DNA of 64,000 nucleotides from assembly GCA_947179485.1 (NCBI GenBank), contig OX359245.1, positions 20,447,067 through 20,511,066 on the forward strand. The letters run 5' to 3'. Below the pieces are notes generated by a model. It saw only the letters and a list, made by a program, of their open reading frames with translations, was not told the DNA's origin and made no database searches. The stretch comes from Allacma fusca. Taxonomy: Eukaryota > Arthropoda > Collembola > Symphypleona > Sminthuridae. Each line of letters opens with the position of its first letter. Positions within the stretch are counted from its first letter, which is position 1. Positions 13,281 through 25,039 of the stretch are shown piece by piece. The translations under genes and the position numbers were made by a program.

Positions 13281-14082
13281 ATTTCCTCTTGCAGTTCCTT
13301 TAAAACTTTACGTTTAAGCCACGGAAATAAATATGAAATTCCACTTTTTCCACAATATTAAAATCCTGAGCACAACGTTGTTTTGTGCGGTTTCACATTT
13401 TCTGCTGAAAGTTCGAACGTTGCTTAGAATAGATAAGTACAGTACTAAGTTGTCTGTACCTGTATAGTATTGGGAGAATTTGTTGCTCGTATAATCTCTG
13501 ATAAAGTGTCAAATCTAACTATTATGTTAATTCTAGGATGGTGATGAAATAAAAGTTCTCTATTTATTTTGAGGAATGATCAATATATACTTAACATTCT
13601 GTACCGAACCTCACATGTTATGTTTTAAAGTAATTAAATATAATGTATTCAATGAAAAATAACCTTATGCAGGTCAGAATTATTATTTTGTTCTTCTTGT
13701 ATTATGAAATATTTATTATATTAAAAATGACAATACAAAATTTGTAATTAAATTGCGCGATTTTTTTCAACTTTTGTACAACAAACTCATAACCATAACT
13801 GTATTGGCAATGTACAGACGAGTGATACAAGGTACAAGCATCTACACATTAAATTCTAATAGTACCACATGTGATGGTGACCGCGTCATGTAAACAATTA
13901 AATGCAGTTAAGTCCAAATATAATCAATATTGTCACGACGGGCGAAGAAGGCACCTGTCAATCGCCGAGGCATAATTTTTTTTCAGACTGAACGGAATAT
14001 GCAAAACATGGTTAGATATTCAAGCAAAATTTTTATTTTGAAATAAATTCTGATTGGCGGTTTTCTGTAGTGATGATAAATT
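13281..14082. other. Convergent intergenic region with 3' ends of two genes
   Basis: Contains the poly(A) signal of the upstream plus-strand gene (AATAAA, 13,326-13,331). For the minus-strand CCP110 gene it contains TTTATT at about 14,031, which reads AATAAA on the minus strand. The rest is AT-rich with nothing recognised. Confidence 0.5.
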
Positions 14083-16916
14083 TCAAGAGTGCAATGCCGA
14101 CATCCGTCTTTCCAAACATTTGACAGTAGCTGTAGAGATTTTCCTTCTGGAGACATTATTGCTGCCGGCAGAGCGAAGATGCTGAGAATTCGGACCTCGA
14201 GTAGGGCGTGCACTTCGGGAAAGGAAAGTCTTCATCTCTTTTGCCTTTCGTTTCTCACGGTCACTCGCAATTATAGCCATACGCTGCGGAGTGGTGAGTT
14301 TGAAGAATACGTCGTGAAATGAGGAACAGGTTCCAGTAAGCTAAAAGGATTGTTACATGCACAAAAGTTCAATAATAATTTACCGAAGGCGATCTATGAT
14401 CTAATCATTTTTCATCGTCATTAAATTACATATGAAATTTAGAGTACATGTTAATACCTGCTGAAACAATCTACGACACAAGTCAGCGTCTTCTGGATTT
14501 ACTCCTTTCCAGCCCCGAACTTTAAGCTCAGGTACTTCCTCATACAACTTTAGCACCAGTTCGACAGTATCTCTTATTGTTTGAATTATCATCTGGATCT
14601 TCTCCGTTTTAAGTAACCTCCGTACTAAAAATCCTTTAGCAGCAGCAGTTGCTCTAGCAAATTTCGGTTGCATCTCTGGGTCCGATACCTTCAAAATAAG
14701 TAGAAACAAAACAAATTTGTAAATACACTGCATACGCTCGAATATGCGAACAAACCCTAACTGTCAACATTTGACAGTTCACTTCAGACATAGACGCTAA
14801 TCAAGCATTTATCGTACTTGTACAATATTACATGATTAACACTTTTGTTTTATGTTAAAGCTTTACCTCTGGCGGTATCCTCAACTCCCTCTTGGGTCTA
14901 AAAAGTGGGTCCAAAAATACGACGCCTTTTAGTAAAGGTGACCTTGCATCAGGCGGTGCTTTAAAAACACTGGGACTCATATTTTGCAACGTCGATTGCA
15001 GTGTAGCCAAATTGACTTTAAGCGACTGTGAGCTCTTGGCATTAACTTCCGGAACAATCTCAATTTCATTTTTGGCTTTTTTCATAGGACTCTTCACAAC
15101 TCTTGGCGTTTCAGCAATATCCAAAACGGTTCTCTTAACCACAGGGGAAATTACTGGAGAGCTTATGTCGGGCATTAAATTAATTTTGGTAGGCGTCAAA
15201 GGAATCTTTCGTGGTGAAGGAATTCTGGTAGGTAGCATGCTTTTACTTTCGGAAATAGTATTGTCTGGCTTCTTTGAATCTGATTTAGGTATTTCAGACT
15301 TTTTCGATTCTAAAATACTAATATCAAACTTCTCGAATCTTGAATCAGTCATGTCAGATCTTCTCGAGTCGGATTCCACAAAATCAGAACTTTTCGAACC
15401 CGAATTGCTTATGTCAGAAATCTTTGAAGGAGTATCATCAGTTTCAGGGGAACTAAAATAAAATCTCTTCCTGACACTGCTTCTTGATGAAGTAGATTTT
15501 GGACTGAGAAATGACTCAACTGTTGATGCTTGGGAAGTGACAGAGCTAATGGTAGAAGCCTCCGTTAAATGTTCAGAAGGACTTGAAGGTGAACTGAAGT
15601 AACCATGTTTCTGAGTCTTAACGGTAGATGCATTCTCGGAATTAAAAACAATTTCGCTATCCTCACTTTGAATAGGAGAGAAGAAATACTTCCGCATACT
15701 ATTCCCATTTCCACTTGTGGTATCATTATTGTTCTCGGAATCACTGGAAATGTAATTTTTCTCAATTGTGTAAGTTTCTGTGCTGGATCTTCCGGAAACA
15801 TGATTCTCTGAGTTAGATTCGCCTTCCTCAACTTCCTGTCTTTCATGTTTCTCCTCATTATCCAAACTAATAAGTGACATGGCTTCACTTTGGTAGTCCT
15901 CATCCCTTGGCGGGTCTTGGAAGAAGGGCGGAGGGTCAATAGGGGAATCCTCGTCTAGTTTAATGTAAGTCACGGAGGGATTCACACCAGTGTCAGACTT
16001 GAAGGAATCACTGCTGACACTCTCCTCGTCCGAGGATGGAAAGGCCGGAAACTGCATGGTAGGCTTTTTGATTGAGTAGTGATCAGAGAGCATGTCAAAT
16101 GCTGTAAGATTTTGGGCTGCAACGTGATTAGGAAGTGAAGCAGATACAAAGGTTGAATTAGATGCAATATTAGTAAATGCAGACTCAGAGATGTAAACGC
16201 TAGGATTGTCTTTGTTAGGACTCAGAGTGACAGTGGTGTTAATCGGCACTTGAGACAGTCTTGTGGGAGCAGGGCGATTTTTGAACTTCAGTGTGGTTTC
16301 TACCTTGATAGCAAGCTCTCGGTAGCGGCGCATTTCTGTTCGGAGTGATTCCGACATCTGAAATAAAATAATTCATTTAAACCAGAATATCAGCTGTTTA
16401 AAATAAAAAATCACATTTTTAAATTATTACTACTTACACTAGATACTAATCATAAAAATTTGAGTACCAACTTCGACGCTACACTATAATTGTATAATAT
16501 ATCTTTCTTAATAAATTGTGTCACATCGACCCGTTCACCGTTCCTGCCAGTTCGATTTCCAGATCAACTTTGAAACAGACAGGTAATTTTATGTTGACAG
16601 CAACCATTTTAAGCCTTAATTTCACGAAAGTATACAGACACAATTCTTTACCTACAATTTCGACTTTGCCTTTACCGGAGCAAAACACAGCCATCTTCAA
16701 GCTTTCGCGTCAACAATTAATTTCTTTCACTTTAATGTATAACTGGATTAAAATAACCAGTAATAATTACATAATTATATAGGCACAAATAAAAAAATCT
16801 TGTAAACTTACAATAGGAGGCAAAATCGGCCTGCCGTTCACCTTTATGCAAGACACATAATTTCCTTGACCTGGAACAGAGCCGCTGGTCAAGTTGCTAT
16901 CCCCTGAGCTATTCAT
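14083..16916 (-). CDS. CCP110: Centriolar coiled-coil protein of 110 kDa (CP110/CCP110)
   Basis: Four exons join in phase 0: 16916-16812, 16357-14867, 14688-14458 and 14340-14083, giving 694 residues. CP110 caps the distal end of centrioles, controls centriole length and blocks premature cilium formation. Recognisable parts are an N-terminal hydrophobic block (IKVNGRPILPPI, residues about 24-35), MRRYRELAIKVE right after the first junction, and the conserved C-terminal helices with RRLLKTEKIQ, IQTIRDT, and PQRMAIIASDREKRKAKE in the last exon. Between them is a long Ser/Asp/Glu-rich disordered segment (about 60-480) with a repeated SDS(K/R)(K/R)SD-like pattern around 340-390. This segment is shorter than in vertebrate CP110, as is usual for invertebrates. 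An AG just upstream of the ATG suggests a non-coding first exon, perhaps near 17.6 kb. The gene is intact. Confidence 0.88.
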
Positions 16917-19634
16917 ACTTTATTTTGCACCTGCAAAACACAAACCACAATTAATAAGCAACACTATTAGCAGTTACAAGTTTCAAATTATATTTCATAC
17001 ACATAGGTTTCAATACCAAACGTATAATTCACTTATACATAATAATAACAACTATGTATATGTATGTCTTACTTCTCTAAAATCCTACAGCACCTATTCC
17101 AACCGGTCTAAATGCTACAGTCACACAAAAAGTGCTGGAGAACTATTCAAAAGTCAGTCTTATGTATATTTCACACTTAACTCAACTCTGGCTACAAAAA
17201 TATTTTGGTCTACATTACTTACATACATTACTCACGAAATGAAACTATGCAAGGTTCACTTTCGTCAATACTTGTAAGGTCGGAATTCCAAGGAGATATT
17301 AATAAGGAAATAAAAATGGGAATCAGGCAAAAGGACCGGATAGATAAGATTTATTTTTAAGTTAATACTATTTGGAGCGAACAGCAGTAGTGGGTAGTTG
17401 TCAGATTTAGGATTGTCCGTTATAATTAATAAGTTGATATGTTCAACTAAACTGTATAAGTATACTTTCAGAGTTATGTTCTGCGGATGCCAGCTTAACG
17501 GACCATGACTGACTGACTGAGCGAAGTTTGATGGGCTCATGTGCTGTGGTATTTACTTACTTGAGGAGCACTGTATTATAAGTTCAACGTTCAACTGCAA
17601 CAGCCGAGCCGCGACGGCGACGGGAGGGAACGGCAATGTGTAAGTACGTATACTTCCAAGTATGAGTAGCAACCTCCATCAATGTGGACTGTGCATTCTG
17701 AGTATTGTGTATGGACTATGCATTGAAAACAGAAATCACCCTTTTGCAGTTGATGTTTATGTTGTGGAAGAATGCTAGTGCATGTGCATACTACTTTCTA
17801 AAGGAAATCCCGCTCCAACGGATCGTGAACTAATTCGAGTCTTTTTACTTACTGAAGAAATAATAAATGTTAGCGGGAGAATACAACAAATCTCTGTACG
17901 CGCTTCGCAACGATTTCCAAACATTTTATGCTCCGGTTCGCCCTAAGCTGTTTATAGTCAAGTAAATGTCGCTGGAAGTTGTGCCTTTAGTCTTGCCTTG
18001 TTAGTTTTGTCCTCGTAAAAAAAATCTCAATGAGAGTCTCCCGATAGAAGATACTTCTGCTACTCTTATGCATTATTTCTGTAAGATAGTTTAATGCATA
18101 GGTGCAAAAATATTTGGATATGTTTCAATTTACCAAAATGATAATTTTGGCCCTCAGGACGATTTCATTAGCGTTCTCGAAAATTAGGGAGTACTGTACT
18201 GTATGAGTATCCCATTGCAGAAATAAAAATGGTTGTGCTCATTCATATACTCGCTGTAAAATTAATTGTTGTCTTTGTCAGAGAATTTCATAAGAGCTTG
18301 ATGTAGAGCAAGAAGAGGCCCTTTTAAATAGTTTTTTTTTTGTTGGAGAGAGTTTATTGTTTGTAGGGAACATATACATGCAAACAGGAGTGGAATAATA
18401 ATTAATCAAATAATTTTTACCTTGATCGTAACCCTCAAAATAGATACGTGAGCCTTTACACATATAATCTGAGAACTCTTCGTTAATATGTTTTTACCCT
18501 GACCGGGCCGGGGTGGGTCACTCCGTAAATCCGCCTCTACAAAACAAATATTCTTGAACCTTTTATTATTTAGTATTAATCATTACATTACATTTTTACA
18601 TTTTTGGGAAGGTACTTATATAAATTTCAAGTGCTATTTGTTCTAGTTCCTTATACCCTCGTACATATAACGAAAGTACGTCTTTATTTGATCTTAACCT
18701 AGAATGACAAGATCAGTCAGAGTCAGTAGGCTCCGCAGCACATTTAACATTACACAACGCTCATACAAACCTAGGATTTCATAAAATAATAATAAATAAT
18801 AATAGTAATATAGACATTTTCAATCATTTCATATTTTCAGTAATAATTATTATTTTGATAGCAATCGTCATCACGAGGGGAAACGTGTTTAAGCCATGGA
18901 ACTAAACCGTCTTCACTCTGTGATGACGTGTGGATAATGATTAAAGCGCAGCTGGTTCATTCCAATATTTTGGAAGGAATATTTTTTTTCAAGGAGGTTC
19001 TGGAACTTCTGAATTATTGACTATCGTCAGTGAGGAAGCAACAATGATTGCAGATATGTATCGATTAAGAATGATCTACATTCACCTTCACAAAATTCAA
19101 AATGGGTCAAGTGCAATTAGTCCTTACAGAATGAATTTCGTGCAAATTAAAGCAACAACATAATGGATGAGCGGATGATCTGTATCGTTGAATCCGGTAT
19201 TTTAGCTCGGTAAAGGAAAATATACAGTACTTATTTTAGCTCGCTGGGACTTCATAGTGTAACATTAAACTAAATATACAATATAGTTTACTTGAGCGCG
19301 ACTCGGGTTAATTTTGTCTTCAAATTCTGTTGTATGAACGCACAAAATCTCAACAACAATTCGTCAGTGACATGCAGTTTCCAGTTAGTTCTAGAATAAG
19401 GTATAGAATAAGCGTATTTATTATGTCTAAAACAATTACTACCTTTGTTATAATAAAATTAAAGATCTTTTTAACTTTATTTTATTCAGAAAAGTGCATT
19501 GCGACTCAATAATACAAAAAACCAAAGTATAAATGAGTATGCCTAATGTAGGTATATTAAAATACGTGCAACGTGTTTTAATATCGACAGAATACAAAAA
19601 AATACCAGTAACAATAATTCAATTCTGAATTTAC
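16917..19634. other. Intergenic; GC-rich block may be the CCP110 promoter
   Basis: Mostly AT-rich without genes. A local GC-rich stretch at about 17,590-17,635 (CGAGCCGCGACGGCGACGGG) stands out strongly from the surroundings. It lies 0.7 kb upstream of the CCP110 start codon, where a non-coding first exon and promoter would be expected. Nothing else is recognised up to the Nudix gene. Confidence 0.4.
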
Positions 19635-20289
19635 TTAAAAAATCCCGTCAAAATTTTTCGACATGGTGATAACTTCCGAAGGCTTGTCAAGATCTGTTAT
19701 GATGTACTTCAAAATAGTGGAAAATCCTTCAAATAGAAAGTACCCCCGGAAACGTTCCCCTTGAGTCAGGAGCGGGTACCAGATCTCATCATCAATCCAC
19801 ATTTCATCTTTTGGAATTTCACTGGAAGCAAACCATTTCGGAAGCATTTCCTCCGACTCTACCACTTCTCCCTCAAACCTGTCACACTTGAAAATGTGCA
19901 CTTCCATAACAACCGGATTTCCCACGAACTCAAAATGATTAACTGCAACCTGCTTCAGGTCTTCTTGTCTCACCCGGAGACCACATTCTTCTTCGATTTC
20001 TCTAAAAAACAATAATTCGAAAATACAGCGTTAATTGGCTTACAACATAAAAATATAAAAAAATTTTTGTAAACTCAATCTGAAAAACAGCTTTTTAATT
20101 TAAATATTTTACTCACCTTATAGCAGCTTGAACAACAGTCTCGTCCGCTGAAAGCTTCCCCCCGAACCCGTTCCATTTGCCCACACCAAATCCTCTCTTC
20201 TTGAAACCGAGCAAGACCTTTTCTGCCTTGAAGATGAAAGCCAACGTGAAGACCTTGTGCTGCTTACTAAATAACGCTGGGAGATTCAT
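19635..20289 (-). CDS. MTH1-like Nudix hydrolase, copy 1
   Basis: Two exons (20289-20117 and 20001-19635) join to 179 residues. MTH1 enzymes hydrolyse oxidised purine nucleoside triphosphates such as 8-oxo-dGTP, keeping them out of DNA. The Nudix box is complete, from GGKLSADE to REIEEECGL, and the intron splits it right after the first arginine. Substrate-site residues known from human MTH1 are present: WNGFGGK (Asn33 equivalent) and MWIDDEIW (Trp117, Asp119, Asp120 equivalents). The FRGYFLFEG segment also matches. The protein is about 20 residues longer than human MTH1 at its C-terminus. The ATG at 20289 is the first in frame. A paralog with the same intron position lies 3 kb away at 23,034-23,675. 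Intact and probably active. Confidence 0.93.
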
Positions 20290-21169
20290 ATCTGTTTTTG
20301 TCCTGAAATTTTTTGTTTGAAATGTAAACGAAGAAAACAAAATTAATTCTCGTAGCCGATTTTCTAAAACAATAACCTTCCGGAATTACAATATGAATTT
20401 GGCGCGCAAGATTTCATTGGACAATCTTTGGGATCACTGGCAATGTGTTTTCAGATCCAATATCCAATACATTACATTATACTCTGTGTTTAAGAGTACC
20501 CCAAAAGAGATATGATTTAATTTTTAATTCTTTTACATGACAGTACGGCGAGAAAATAAATTAATGGTGGGGTAATGGGGAATGTGTCAAAATAATTGAC
20601 GATATAGACATTTCTCTTAAAGAAACTTTGCAATAATTATTATTGATTTCAGTGTCCTCCTTTAGTGTTGTTAAAAATGTTAAAATACTAGGCAAAATTA
20701 CAAAATACTGTTGTCCTCGCACTCTTCTTGTGGGCGGAAATTGTGTAAAATTGATGGGATGTACGGTTGAAGAATAATGCTTAACTTTTGTGTGTATCTT
20801 CACAGAACACAATGTTAGAAGATGAAATAACTTAGGGATTTCAAGATTTTAATTCATTGGAAAAATGTAAGCCATGTCTTGCAACGCACAGTTCAGATGT
20901 GGGCAGTTCATTCTTCTATTGACACTGTCATTGCTTCACTCTTTGTCTCATATGAGCAAATGCTTTAATTACAGTCGTAATCACGGTTATTGTGACGTAC
21001 TGCGAGCCAATAATTAAACTCATTCGGAAATGTAGATATAAAAGCATGAATTCGAGTTTAAAAGACTAGTTAACTTTTGTCCGTGTGCTCGAATAAGTTT
21101 TGAACGTCAGAATGAAGTACACCGAGTTAAGAGAGTAAACTTAAACTTAGCTGTAGTTTGTAAATTATA
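20290..21169. other. Intergenic between divergent genes
   Basis: Holds the promoters of the first Nudix gene (minus) and the glycine-rich gene (plus). A segment at about 20,570-20,605 (GGGGTAATGGGGAATGTGTC) resembles sequence at about 24,798-24,825, so it is part of a dispersed repeat. A short frame begins ATGAAGTACACC at about 21,112 but stops after eight codons. Confidence 0.4.
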
Positions 21170-22497
21170 ATGGTAAGAAAGGTTGTTGATTAACTTTTGT
21201 TTCAAAGCCGTACATTAATATACATTGCTAAATTGTTAAACATTTTTATTGGTGCTGTTATCGAATAATCAAACGTTTCATGACTGAATACTTACTTTAG
21301 TGTCATAGAGGAAGATGCGCTCACTTACTAGCACTTTTTGTTAGTGCGCTCTTTGGAGTATCTTACGTCACTGGCCAGGGGTACGGAGGCGGAGGTCATG
21401 GAGGCAATAGAGGATTAGGAGGTTTAGGAGGAGGCATAGGAGGCAGCACTGGAGGAGGTTATGGTAGAGCCGGTGGATTAGGAGGTGGTGTTGGCGGCAA
21501 CGCTGGTGGCACCTATGGCGGTTTTGGTGGGCTTGGTGGAGGTATTGGAGGAGGAACTGGGAATGGATATGGTGGGACAGGTGGATTAGGGGGAGGCGTT
21601 GGTGGAAACACTCGTGGGGGTTATGGAGGGGGTGGAGGTTTAGGTGGGGGTATTGGAGGAGGAACTGGAAATGGATACGGCGGGGCAGGTGGGTTAGGGG
21701 GAGGTGTTGGTGGAAACACTGGTAGGGGTTACGGAGGGGGTGGAGGTTTAGGTGGGGGTATTGGCGGAGGAACTGGGAATGGATATGGTGGGGCAGGTGG
21801 GTTAGGGGGAGGCGTTGGTGGAAATACTGGTGGGGGTTACGGAGGGGGTGGAGGTTTAGGTGGGGGTATTGGTGGAGGAACTGGGAATGGATATGGTGGG
21901 GCAGGTGGATTAGGGGGAGGCGTTGGTGGAAACACTCGTGGGGGTTATGGAGGGGGTGGAGGTTTAGGTGGGGGTATTGGAGGAGGAACTGGAAATGGAT
22001 ACGGCGGGGCAGGTGGGTTAGGGGGAGGTGTTGGTGGAAACACTGGTAGGGGTTACGGAGGGGGTGGAGGTTTAGGTGGGGGTATTGGCGGAGGAACTGG
22101 GAATGGATATGGTGGGGCAGGTGGGTTAGGGGGAGGCGTTGGTGGAAATACTGGTGGGGGTTACGGAGGGGGTGGAGGTTTAGGTGGGGGTATTGGTGGA
22201 GGAACTGGGAATGGATATGGTGGGGCAGGTGGGTTAGGGGGAGGCGTTGGTGGAAACACTGGTAGGGGTTACGGAGGGGGTGGAGGTTTAGGTGGGGGTA
22301 TTGGAGGAGGAACTGGAAATGGGTATGGTGGGGCAGGTGGGTTAGGGGGAGGCGTTGGTGGAAACACTGGTAGGGGTTACGGAGGGGGTGGAGGTTTAGG
22401 TGGGGGTATTGGCGGAGGAACTGGGAATGGGTATGGCGGGGCAGGTGGGTTAGGCGGTGGCGTAGGTGGGAATACCGGAGGTTACGGTCACGGGTAG
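21170..22497 (+). CDS. Secreted glycine-rich repeat protein (structural, cuticle- or silk-like)
   Basis: Exon 1 contributes only the start codon (ATG at 21170-21172, followed by GTAAGA). Exon 2 runs from 21301, after CTTACTTTAG, to the TAG at 22497. The join is phase 0 and gives 399 residues. The N-terminus (MCHRGRCAHLLALFVSALF) is a clear signal peptide, which supports the join. The rest is more than half glycine in a 36-residue repeat with GYGG, GGLGGG and GGNTG blocks, mostly Gly-Gly-X triplets. Such proteins are usually cuticular, adhesive or silk-like. Collembolan antifreeze proteins are also Gly-rich with a triplet period, but nothing here proves that. A poly(A) signal AATAAA lies at 22,689. 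The ATG-only first exon is a pattern seen in arthropod cuticle genes. It sits between two MTH1-like genes on the opposite strand. Confidence 0.85.
21541..22478 (+). repeat. 108-bp coding tandem repeat with a 324-bp higher-order copy
   Basis: The motif GGAACTGG(G/A)AATGG recurs every 108 bases from about 21,553 to 22,417, nine times. Variant bases show a higher-order unit: the rare CTCGTG variant appears at 21,611 and again at 21,935, exactly 324 bases (three units) apart, with neighbouring variants shared too. This indicates a recent block duplication by unequal exchange. Confidence 0.9.
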
Positions 22498-23033
22498 TAA
22501 ACCCAAGACTAATAATAACCAACAATGATAAATGTGCCCCCTTTTTCCTGGGAACATTAAGTACTTACGACTTCCTTGTTGAAATAACGATTGAATCTTC
22601 AAAAACTATCTGTATTCAAAGTTAATATTTGAAAGTAAACTTGTACTGCTCAAGTGTATTATTGTTGTAGCTACGGTGTTTGTGTTTTAATAAATCTCCT
22701 GCGAACGAAGCATTCTACTTTCGCTGCAAAGCGGATCTCTGGTCTTCTATTTATTAATTACACATTTCACTCCCGTCATCAATAGATTTACCACACTCAC
22801 GATATTTCGACAGATTTTCGAGTTAAGTTTCTGAGTACTAAGGTAAGGTTACTTCATAACTAGTGAGTTATGCGCAGGATGGTATGAATATCATACAACT
22901 ATAAATTATGTAGTAGAAAAATAATTAACACTAATCTCCAACATGCTCCACATAGTCAACATCATATATCTCTACTGTTCCAGGTCTACAGGATTCTAAT
23001 CAATAACACCCATCACTGTAAGTTTCGAAACTA
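22498..23033. other. Convergent intergenic region
   Basis: Contains the 3' UTR and poly(A) signal (AATAAA, 22,689-22,694) of the glycine-rich gene, then AT-rich sequence into the 3' side of the second Nudix gene. Nothing else recognised. Confidence 0.5.
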
Positions 23034-23675
23034 CTAACTAAAATTCATCGATGCGATCACTTTCGACGGCTGGTCCAAATCAACGATAAGGTATTGTCTC
23101 AGTGATGAGTGTTCCTCGAAGAGAAAATAGCCTCGGAATCGAATTTCCCCGAACAAAAGCGAAAACCAGTGCACATCGTCAGTCCACATCTCATTCCTCG
23201 GTGTTTCATCGATGGGGTACCATTTCGGCAGCATTTCCTCCGATTCAATGATTTCTCCTTCGTACTTGTCACAAGTGAAAATGTGGACCTCTCTCACGCC
23301 AGGATTCCACAGGAATTCAAAATGATTAACCCCCATCAACTTGAGGTCCTCAGGTCTTACTCGGAGGCCACACTCTTCTTCTATTTCTCTGCACAATTTC
23401 CAACAATTTATAGTAAAAGTTGCATTCAATTTTACCAGAATTAGAGAAAAATATTTTGAAGTTCTTCTCATCACAGCAATAATTACTCATTATACTAACC
23501 TTACAGCGGAATCCGTCACGGTTTCCCCTGGCTCTAGTTTTCCACCAAACCCGTTCCATTTCCCAGTTCCAAATCCCCGCTTTTTGAGGCCCAAGAGCAC
23601 TTTATCCCCTTTAATGATGAATGTTAAATTGTACACCGTTGAATCTCCGCTGAGGAATAAACGTTGGATATTCAT
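23034..23675 (-). CDS. MTH1-like Nudix hydrolase, copy 2
   Basis: Two exons (23675-23500 and 23388-23034) join to 176 residues. Role as for the copy at 19.6-20.3 kb: hydrolysis of oxidised purine nucleotides. The Nudix box is complete (GGKLEPGE then REIEEECGL), with the intron in exactly the same place, after the arginine. WNGFGGK and MWTDDVHW keep the residues that read the 8-oxo-purine in human MTH1. The two copies share most motifs but differ widely elsewhere (for example MNIQRLFLSGD against MNLPALFSKQH), so the duplication is not recent. The first in-frame ATG is 23675. Both copies look functional, which suggests split expression or substrate range rather than redundancy. Confidence 0.93.
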
Positions 23676-25039
23676 TGAGACGTCCGTGGTCAATTAATCT
23701 ATAGAATGAAATCAGGGTCAGTGCGATCTGACTGTCCACTTCGATGTCATATCAACAACTGCAACAGACAAGCTTATAAAATTAGATGTTGAGCTCTAGA
23801 AATAGAAATCATGTAAGATACTTATATGTTATAGCGTATTCACGTGGCGAAATAAATTTGACTAATCAGATTATTAATACGGCCGTGGTGGTGATGATAA
23901 TAAAATAATAATAGAATTATGCTGAAAGTTTCAAGTGGCTAAACTGTTCTTGTAGTAACGTAAGGCACGAGTGAGAGGAATATTATTATTTTGAATTACA
24001 GAGAACGCCGTATAATGTTATTCGCTCGTAGAATAACTAATTATTATTTCTAATTACATATGTAAGTACCTACATACAATTTACTGTTGACATTCAAACA
24101 ACTCAAAGTAATAGATATTGTAAATGCGTGTAAACTTTGCTTTGTATGTAATTAAAAGTAGAAAATTACCTATATTAAAATTATTTGTTTTAATAATCAA
24201 GAACTGCAGAGAATGTCAAGAACGTTCGTTTGGAGCGACTCAACGATACAGAATAACAGAATAGAATAGGTAAGTAACTATACTGGTAGTTAAGTACTCT
24301 TAGAAATTTCAAACAGACGGAACAGGTAGTTTCGAGGTAGGGATGACTATAGTAGCTCTAAAATCTATAATAATTAGTATGCATTTAATTCCATCCACTG
24401 TAGTAACAAACTACATTGGCCTTTCAAACCGTAGTGTTTATAAAATCATATGCATCATTTTATATTTCGTATTGCTACTGATACTTGAGGTATTTAACAA
24501 TAAGAAGTATAAGGGTTTTAACTTCAAGTATTAAGTGTATGAAATATGTATTCACACTAAGGATTGTAAATAATTAGTTGTGATTGGTTAAAATCTGGAC
24601 ACGCAACCCCGTCCCTGAGCCTGCTCAGTCTTCAGTCTTCATTAGAGAAGGTATGACAAAATGAAATGGACCAATGAATGGTAAACATGTGTTGTGGAAG
24701 ATTTAATGGCCGTTTTCATAATATTGTAAACTGTAAGAGTTCCAGTAAAAGACAAAATTCATACGGAAATTTACACATGGTCTTATACGGGGAGAAATCA
24801 ACAGTGGGGTGATTCGGAATGTGTCAAAAAAATTTCTTTCCTAAATAGAAAATCATATTACAGTATAAGTGCTTTTTTTTATAACCAGAGGTCCTGTCGG
24901 GATATTGACCGTTACCTTCGGAACCAAAGGTCATTGCACATTTTCCCCGTCCATTTTTCACCTAAAATAGAACATTCAAAATAAATATCTTTGAACTCTG
25001 TTTATGAAATGCTTTGTTGGAACATTCTGTAAATTCTTG
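23676..25039. other. Intergenic, no gene recognised
   Basis: AT-rich. The GTGGGGTGATTCGGAATGTG stretch at about 24,803 resembles one at about 20,572, marking a dispersed repeat next to the foldback element. The 63-codon plus-strand frame at 24,343 shows no features. Confidence 0.4.

Noticed and set aside
14892-15461. 189-codon plus-strand frame
   Set aside because: Antisense to the Ser/Asp-rich exon 2 of CCP110. Simple codon bias of that exon keeps the opposite strand open.
21368-22525. 385-codon minus-strand frame through the glycine-rich repeats (His/Pro/Leu-rich)
   Set aside because: It is the antisense of the GGN repeat codons. The plus-strand frame has a signal peptide, splice sites and a poly(A) signal.
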